Assembly (NCBI GenBank): GCA_051867915.1
Contig: JBJDZJ010000041.1
Coordinates: 1 to 19,847 of the forward strand
Direction of reading: 5' to 3'
From: CAKSQF01 sp051867915
Lineage (GTDB): Bacteria; Bacillota; Clostridia; Oscillospirales; CAG-272
DNA: 19,847 bases
In this document: one piece after another, positions 14,888 through 19,847 of the stretch
Numbering within the stretch: position 1 is the stretch's first letter
How the letters are laid out: each line of letters starts with the position of its first letter
Translations under genes and position numbers: made by a program
The notes under the pieces: model-generated
Seen by the model: only the letters and a program-made list of their open reading frames with translations
The model's database searches: none
Told to the model about the DNA's origin: nothing

Positions 14888-15961
14888 TTATTCGTTATCG
14901 CTGTTTTTCAGTTTTTCCGCACTGTCGGCCGTGATCAGCGCATCAATCATTTCATTGAGATTGCCGTTCATGAAGCTGTCCAAAGAGTGAAGGGTCATCC
15001 CGATCCGATGATCGGTGATGCGACTCTGGGGATAATTATAGGTGCGGATTTTTTCGCTCCGATCTCCTGTTCCCACCTGACTCTTCCGTTGACTGGCAAT
15101 CCGACTGTCCTGCTCATTCTTCTTCATGGCATACAGCTTTGCACGAAGCATGCGGATGGCCTTTTCCTTATTCTGGAGCTGGCTTCTTTCCTGCTGGCAT
15201 TCAATCACAATTCCGGTAGGCTTATGAGTCAGCCGAACGGCAGACTCGGTTTTATTGATATGCTGTCCGCCGGCACCGCTGGACTTGCAGGATTCAATGG
15301 TCAGATCCTCGGGATTGATGACCACATCCACATCCTCTGCCTCGGGCAGTACGGCAACCGTGACGGTGGAAGTCTGGATTCTTCCCTGCGACTCGGTTTC
15401 GGGGACTCTCTGAACCCGATGAACTCCGCTTTCGAACTTGAAACGGGAATAGGCTCCCTCTCCTTTGACCAAAAAGGAAATTTCACGGTAGCCGCCAAGT
15501 CCGGTTTCATTCAAAGACAGCAGTTCATAGGAAAATCCGCTGGAGACCGAATACATCGTGTACATCCGATAGAGATCGGATGCAAACAGAGCGGCCTCTT
15601 CTCCGCCGGCTCCGGCACGGATTTCAACAATCACATTCCGGTCGTCGTTGGGATCCTTAGGCAAAAGAAGGATTTTCAGTTTTTCAAGTGAGGATGCCAT
15701 TCCCTCTTTGGCAGAGCGCAGTTCCTCCGAAAGCATCTGTTTTGTCGCCGGGTCGTTTTCCTCGGTCAGCAGTTCCTTGGAGGCATCCAGATCCTCGCAA
15801 TACTTCCGATACTGACGGTATGTCTCGATTAAAGGAGACATTGCTTTCTGTTCACGAAGAAGCTTCGTATACAGTCTGTGATCTCCGATTACATCGGGAG
15901 ACAACAACTGCTGACAAATCTGTTCATAATAGGCATTCGCCTGAATCAGCTTATTTAACAT
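14888..15961 (-). CDS. prfA: Peptide chain release factor 1
   Basis: RF1 reads UAA and UAG in the ribosomal A site and triggers peptide release. The 357-residue length is normal. The stop-codon tripeptide is P-E-T (187-189), of the RF1 PxT type and not the SPF of RF2. The catalytic GGQ is at 231-233, followed by the usual QQERSQLQNK. The decoding loop, normally GRIHTS, reads GRIQTS (codon CAG at 15374-15376), replacing the near-invariant His with Q196. The ATG overlaps the end of the NUDIX gene by 7 bp and has AAGGA six bases upstream. The methyltransferase gene prmC, which modifies the GGQ glutamine, is not next to it. Confidence 0.97.
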   Translation of the reverse strand: MLNKLIQANAYYEQICQQLLSPDVIGDHRLYTKLLREQKAMSPLIETYRQYRKYCEDLDASKELLTEENDPATKQMLSEELRSAKEGMASSLEKLKILLLPKDPNDDRNVIVEIRAGAGGEEAALFASDLYRMYTMYSVSSGFSYELLSLNETGLGGYREISFLVKGEGAYSRFKFESGVHRVQRVPETESQGRIQTSTVTVAVLPEAEDVDVVINPEDLTIESCKSSGAGGQHINKTESAVRLTHKPTGIVIECQQERSQLQNKEKAIRMLRAKLYAMKKNEQDSRIASQRKSQVGTGDRSEKIRTYNYPQSRITDHRIGMTLHSLDSFMNGNLNEMIDALITADSAEKLKNSDNE

Positions 15962-16419
15962 GGTCTGTCCTTCAACATATAAGCTACAAAATCCAAAATG
16001 GGCTGACGGTCGGTGGGATGAAGGTTGTCCGGGATATCATCAAAATCGAACCATTCCAGCCCGTCCACCTCCTGACCGTCCGGAACGGCATCGCCGGAAA
16101 AATCGTCGGAAATATAAACCACATCCACATAGTTGCAGATATCGCCGTTGGCATAGGTCACGGTCATTTGAGGACCGGAGTAAACTCCGAACAGTCGGAT
16201 TCTTCCCAGATTCACGCCGATCTCCTCCAGAACCTCCCGCCGGACGGCATCTTCGGTGTTCTCTTCAATATTCACAATGCCGCCGTGCTTTCCGTAGCAC
16301 CCGTCATCCGAACGCTTTTGAAGCAGAATCTTCCCATCCCGATAAAGCAGGACGCCGGAACCGATCAAATGCAGGGGTCTGTGTCCGACCAATTGACGCA
16401 TTTCCTTAAAATATTCCAT
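15955..16419 (-). CDS. NUDIX hydrolase
   Basis: The 154-residue protein has a full Nudix box: G47, E53 and R61-E62-V63-L64-E65-E66-I67-G68-V69, matching Gx5Ex7REUxEExGU. Such enzymes hydrolyse nucleoside diphosphates linked to another group with Mg2+. The substrate is not predictable; an 8-oxo-dGTP or (d)NTP clean-up role is one option. The segment before the box reads GKHGGIVN where many members have PGG. The SD region (GGGAGGGAAGGA) is strong. The stop codon overlaps the prfA start, so the two are translationally coupled. Confidence 0.9.
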   Translation of the reverse strand: MEYFKEMRQLVGHRPLHLIGSGVLLYRDGKILLQKRSDDGCYGKHGGIVNIEENTEDAVRREVLEEIGVNLGRIRLFGVYSGPQMTVTYANGDICNYVDVVYISDDFSGDAVPDGQEVDGLEWFDFDDIPDNLHPTDRQPILDFVAYMLKDRPC

Positions 16420-16457
16420 TTCCCGGATCCTTCCCTCCCGATGTTCGGAAAATATGC

Positions 16458-17735
16458 TTATTTTATGAAATCAAATTCAAAATCGTAAATGCTGACGGTA
16501 TCTCCGTCGCTAACGCCCGCATCCTCCAGTTTTTTTATGACTTCGGACTGACGAAGAACCCTCTGGAAGTAGTTCAGCGACTCTCGATCCTCAAAATTCA
16601 CCGATCCCATCAGGTTGTAAAGCCATTCGCCCTCAACCACATAGACACCGTCGGAGTTTTTCGTAATGGTGATACTGTGATCGCCCTTTTCTTCATAGGC
16701 TTTCGGAGCCACATATTCGCTTTCATACACAGTAACAGGCGGAAGATTCTTCAATGCTTCATATGCCTTTACCACCATTTCACGGATGTTTTCGGAGGTG
16801 GCGGCAGAGACATAAATCAGATCATAGCCCTTCATCTGCACATAGTCCTCAAAATCCGTGAGATCGGCATCAACAGGCAACAGATCGGTTTTGTTTGCCA
16901 CCACAATCTGAGGGCGTTTGGCAAGCTCCGGACTGTATCTTTGCAGTTCCTCGTTGATGGCGATCATGTCATCCACCGGATCCCGTCCCTCGCTTCCCGA
17001 AACATCCACCACATGAAGAAGCAGACGGCATCGGTCCACATGACGAAGGAACTGATGTCCCAGTCCCGCACCGTCGGAGGCGCCCTCAATCAAACCGGGA
17101 ATGTCCGCTGCCACGAACGCCTGATCCTTATCCACCTCTACAACGCCGATATTAGGTTCCAGTGTGGTGAAATGATAGTTGGCAATCTTGGGGTGCGCTC
17201 CGGAAATCATGGACAGGATGGAGGATTTGCCCACATTGGGGAATCCCACAAGTCCCACATCGGCAATCAGCTTCAGTTCCAGCAGAACCTCTTTTTCCTC
17301 TCCCTTGATACCCGACTTTGCAAAACGGGGTATCTGTCTGGTAGGGGTGGCAAAATGCCGGTTTCCCCAGCCGCCTTTTCCGCCTTTGCAGATGACAAAA
17401 TCCTCACAGGACGACATATCCTTTATAACCAGTCCGGTTTCGGGATCCTTGACCACCGTTCCGGGAGGAACGGGCAGGATGATGTCCTCTCCGTTCTTTC
17501 CGTGGAACTTGCTCTTCATTCCGTCGCCACCGTTTTCGGCAACGAACTTTCTGCGGTACTTGAAATAGGTCAGCGTATTGGCGCCTTCATCAATATGAAG
17601 GATGATATTGCCGCCTCTGCCGCCGTCACCGCCGTCAGGGCCGCCGTGGGAAACATACTTTTCCCGATGGAAGGATACGCAGCCGTTGCCGCCGTTTCCT
17701 GCCTTCAAATAAATCTTAACATTATCAAACAGCAT
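16458..17735 (-). CDS. obg: GTPase Obg/CgtA
   Basis: Obg is an essential GTPase of 50S ribosome maturation and stress signalling; in Bacillus it also promotes sporulation initiation. Domains: the glycine-rich Obg fold (1-158, with GGPDGGDGGRGG at 31-42), the GTPase with G1 GFPNVGKSS (164-172), G3 DIPG (211-214) and G4 NKTD (281-284), and a C-terminal OCT domain (about 345-425). At 425 residues it is the Firmicute form. The ATG lies one base after the ligA stop and lacks an SD of its own, so it likely depends on coupling to ligA. Confidence 0.97.
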   Translation of the reverse strand: MLFDNVKIYLKAGNGGNGCVSFHREKYVSHGGPDGGDGGRGGNIILHIDEGANTLTYFKYRRKFVAENGGDGMKSKFHGKNGEDIILPVPPGTVVKDPETGLVIKDMSSCEDFVICKGGKGGWGNRHFATPTRQIPRFAKSGIKGEEKEVLLELKLIADVGLVGFPNVGKSSILSMISGAHPKIANYHFTTLEPNIGVVEVDKDQAFVAADIPGLIEGASDGAGLGHQFLRHVDRCRLLLHVVDVSGSEGRDPVDDMIAINEELQRYSPELAKRPQIVVANKTDLLPVDADLTDFEDYVQMKGYDLIYVSAATSENIREMVVKAYEALKNLPPVTVYESEYVAPKAYEEKGDHSITITKNSDGVYVVEGEWLYNLMGSVNFEDRESLNYFQRVLRQSEVIKKLEDAGVSDGDTVSIYDFEFDFIK

Positions 17736-17736
17736 C

Positions 17737-19716
17737 TTATTTTACCAAATTCAAAAATTCCTGTTCGTCAATAATCCGAATGCCAAGAGCCTCCGCCTTG
17801 GTCAGCTTACTGCCGGCCTCACTTCCGGCAAGGACAACCGATGTCTTCTTGGAAACCGATGAAGAGGTTTTTCCTCCGTATTGTTTGATGATTTCTTCCG
17901 CCTGACTGCGGGTCATGGTGGGAAGGGTTCCCGTCAGAACGAAGGTCATACCCGAAAAGCGGTCGTCCACCGTCTTCTGACCCACATCTGCCTTTGTGAC
18001 AACGCCGGCGGATTTCAGTTCATCTATCAGCGCGCGTACAGAGGGGTTGGCAAAAAACTCCACAATATTCTCCGCCGTGATCTCACCGATGTCGTCTACC
18101 GAAGTCAGTTCCTCCGCCGTCAGATCAAAGAAGCGATCCAGATCAGCAAACCTGGACACCAGTGCCTCCGCCGCCTTTTCCCCAACCTGACGGATCCCGA
18201 GAGCATACAACAGTCTTGCCGGACCTGCCGATTTGGAGCGTTCAATTGCCGCAATCAGATTCTCTGCACTCTTTTTTCCCATCCGATCCAGCGAAACAAG
18301 TTCTTCAGCATTCAGCTTGTACAGATCGGCAACGGTATGAACCAGACCGTTGTCCCGCAGATTCTTCAGAAGGGCGGGTCCCAGTCCGTCGATGTTCATG
18401 GCGTCCTTGGAGGCGAAGTGAATCAGATTCCGAAGAAGCTGTGCAGGGCAATTGACTCCCGTACATCTGACTGCCGCTTCCTCCGGATCCCGTACGGTAG
18501 GAGCGCCGCAGGCGGGGCAGAAGGCAGGCATCTCAAAAATCCTTTCACTGCCGTCACGGGCGTTTACATCTGCTTTCACAATCTCGGGGATGATGTCCCC
18601 GGCCTTCTGGACGGTGACCAGATCACCGATGCGGATATCCCGTTCCCGGATGAAATCTATATTGTGAAGGGTTGCACGGCTGACCGTACTTCCCGCAAGG
18701 CGAACCGGTTCCAGTTCTGCCGCCGGTGTCAGGACGCCCGTCCGTCCCACCTGAACGGTAATATCCAGAAGCCTTGTCTGTACCTGTTCAGGCGGGAATT
18801 TATAAGCAACCGCCCATTTGGGGGTGGAACTTCCCTCTCCGATTTCAATCCGTTTGGCAAGGGAGTCCACCTTGATAACGACGCCGTCGATGTCAAAGGG
18901 CAGACCCGAACGCATCTCTCCGATCTTTTCGATCTGTTCAATGATCTGTCGGGAGTTCTCCGCCCGTTTATAAAACGGAATTACCCTGAATCCCTGTTCC
19001 TCCAGGAATTCAAGAGTTTCAATATGGCTTTCAAAGGGGCGATCGCAGAACTGGAGATTGAAAATGAAGATGTCCAGTTTCCGCTTTGCGGTAATGGCAG
19101 AATCCAACTGGCGAAGGGACCCAGCCGCCGCATTTCTGGGATTGGCAAACAGCGGCTCCTCATTCTGCTCCCGCTCGGCATTCAGTTTTTCAAAGGATTT
19201 CCGGGGCATATAGACCTCGCCCCTGACCTCCAGTATGCCCGTATAGGGAATTTTCAGCGGAACGGAAGGAATGGTTCGGATATTCTCGGTAATCTTTTCG
19301 CCCACCAGACCGTCGCCTCGGGTTGCGGCATAAATCAGCTCCCCGCCCTCATACCGAATGGCGCAGGACAGTCCGTCGATTTTGCATTCGACCGAATAGA
19401 CGGTAGGACCGTACTCCCTTTCCAGACCGTCGCAGAAGGAAGTCAGCTCCTCATAGGAGAAGACATCGGTCAGGCTCTTGAGCGGAACACTGTGGGTAAT
19501 CTTTTCAAATTTGTCCAGCGCCTTTCCTCCCACACGAACGGTGGGGGAGTTGGGGTCATAATACTCGGGATGCTCGGTCTCCAATGCTTTCAGTTCATAG
19601 AAGAGCTTGTCGTATTCAAAATCCGAGATTTCGGGCTGATCCTCCACATAATACTTCCGACTGTGATAGGCAACCACATCCCGAAGATGCCGGATCCGCT
19701 TTTCTATATCCGTCAT
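17737..19716 (-). CDS. ligA: NAD-dependent DNA ligase LigA
   Basis: LigA seals nicks between Okazaki fragments and in repair, using NAD+. From the chosen ATG the protein is 659 residues. It has the Ia domain (YHSRKYYVED), the adenylation domain with active-site K112 (ECKIDGLS), an OB fold, a C4 zinc finger (C400, C403, C418, C423), four helix-hairpin-helix motifs (about 440-575) and a C-terminal BRCT domain (about 582-659). I prefer ATG 19716, with GGGAGG eight bases upstream, over the in-frame ATG at 19746, which lies at the predicted transcription start. It is the first gene of the long run ending with the SpoIID-domain gene. Confidence 0.97.
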   Translation of the reverse strand: MTDIEKRIRHLRDVVAYHSRKYYVEDQPEISDFEYDKLFYELKALETEHPEYYDPNSPTVRVGGKALDKFEKITHSVPLKSLTDVFSYEELTSFCDGLEREYGPTVYSVECKIDGLSCAIRYEGGELIYAATRGDGLVGEKITENIRTIPSVPLKIPYTGILEVRGEVYMPRKSFEKLNAEREQNEEPLFANPRNAAAGSLRQLDSAITAKRKLDIFIFNLQFCDRPFESHIETLEFLEEQGFRVIPFYKRAENSRQIIEQIEKIGEMRSGLPFDIDGVVIKVDSLAKRIEIGEGSSTPKWAVAYKFPPEQVQTRLLDITVQVGRTGVLTPAAELEPVRLAGSTVSRATLHNIDFIRERDIRIGDLVTVQKAGDIIPEIVKADVNARDGSERIFEMPAFCPACGAPTVRDPEEAAVRCTGVNCPAQLLRNLIHFASKDAMNIDGLGPALLKNLRDNGLVHTVADLYKLNAEELVSLDRMGKKSAENLIAAIERSKSAGPARLLYALGIRQVGEKAAEALVSRFADLDRFFDLTAEELTSVDDIGEITAENIVEFFANPSVRALIDELKSAGVVTKADVGQKTVDDRFSGMTFVLTGTLPTMTRSQAEEIIKQYGGKTSSSVSKKTSVVLAGSEAGSKLTKAEALGIRIIDEQEFLNLVK

Positions 19717-19753
19717 ATGAGCGTCCTCCCGTGTTCGCATAATCATTCATTAT

Positions 19754-19782
19754 AGTATACCATATTTTTCAGGAGATTTCAA
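19754..19782 (-). promoter_or_regulatory. Sigma-A promoter of the ligA operon
   Basis: On the minus strand TTGAAA (-35, 19777-19782) is separated by 17 bp from TATACT (-10, 19754-19759). The start of transcription would be near 19747, giving a leader of about 30 bases to the preferred ligA ATG. This supports that start over the upstream ATG. Confidence 0.85.
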
Positions 19783-19815
19783 GAGAAAAACGAAAAAATT
19801 CTTAACAGACTCGAA

Positions 19816-19844
19816 ATTTCCCCTTCCGAAAAGGAAGGGGAAAT
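19816..19844. terminator. Perfect 12-bp hairpin at the right edge of the window, possible terminator
   Basis: ATTTCCCCTTCC (19816-19827) pairs with GGAAGGGGAAAT (19833-19844) around GAAAA. It lies just upstream of the ligA promoter, where the terminator of a preceding minus-strand gene is expected. There is no long U tract on the minus side (AAATTTCG), and the plus side runs out of the window, so its direction cannot be settled. Confidence 0.5.
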
Positions 19845-19847
19845 CTG

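Noticed and set aside
14639..15691. 350-codon open frame on the plus strand opposite prfA and tsaC
   Set aside because: Shadow of prfA codons; prfA is certain from PET, GGQ and full length.
17881..19755. 624-codon open frame on the plus strand opposite ligA
   Set aside because: A mirror of ligA codon usage. It would read into the ligA promoter region and has no SD or recognisable motif.

Overview
The window reads as ordinary chromosomal core sequence of a low-to-mid GC Gram-positive bacterium of class Clostridia. My best guess is an Oscillospiraceae/Ruminococcaceae-like gut lineage, from protein style only. The case rests on a CwlD-type amidase and a SpoIID/LytB-domain protein (both typical of spore-forming lineages), strong GGAGG-type Shine-Dalgarno (SD) sites, formate-tetrahydrofolate ligase, long-form Sua5, and a ParC-like topoisomerase subunit. 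Sixteen genes are supported: fifteen on the minus strand and one, a tyrosine recombinase, on the plus strand. There are no rRNA or tRNA genes, insertion sequences, CRISPR arrays or prophage genes that I can see. No stretch longer than about 110 bases lacks a gene.

Layout, following minus-strand transcription from right to left. (1) 19847-9815: a hairpin and a near-consensus promoter lead into ligA - obg - NUDIX hydrolase - prfA - tsaC/sua5 - parC-like - SpoIID/LytB. The genes are tightly spaced (1-48 bp gaps, one 7-bp overlap) and end at a 16-17 bp perfect hairpin that also ends the convergent recombinase gene. (2) 9724-8690, plus strand: an Xer-type recombinase with a complete catalytic set, sharing a divergent promoter region with the next unit. 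(3) 8584-5689: a multi-pass membrane protein of unknown function - cwlD-like amidase - radA. (4) 5679-2213: a strong promoter within the radA/fhs gap, a leader with two small hairpins, then fhs - tsaE - tsaB - rpiB. (5) 2142-1: a small two-helix membrane protein, a perfect 14-bp hairpin terminator, an LCM/PPM1-type SAM methyltransferase, and the N-terminal part of a P-type cation ATPase cut by the window edge.

Functional themes: three of the four bacterial t6A tRNA-modification proteins are encoded here (TsaC/Sua5, TsaB, TsaE; TsaD is absent). They sit with translation (prfA, obg), DNA maintenance (ligA, radA, ParC-like, Xer), cell wall/sporulation (CwlD-like, SpoIID/LytB) and one-carbon/pentose metabolism (fhs, rpiB).

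I found no convincing new multi-gene system. The points most worth a second look are small: a nested inverted repeat that pairs with the SD of the amidase gene, a similar inverted repeat at the P-type ATPase start, a His-to-Gln change in the stop-codon-reading loop of RF1, loss of the usual GHGVG histidine in the SpoIID-domain protein, a Glu-to-Gly change in the TGES-type motif of the P-type ATPase, and genes that appear to lack an ATG start.
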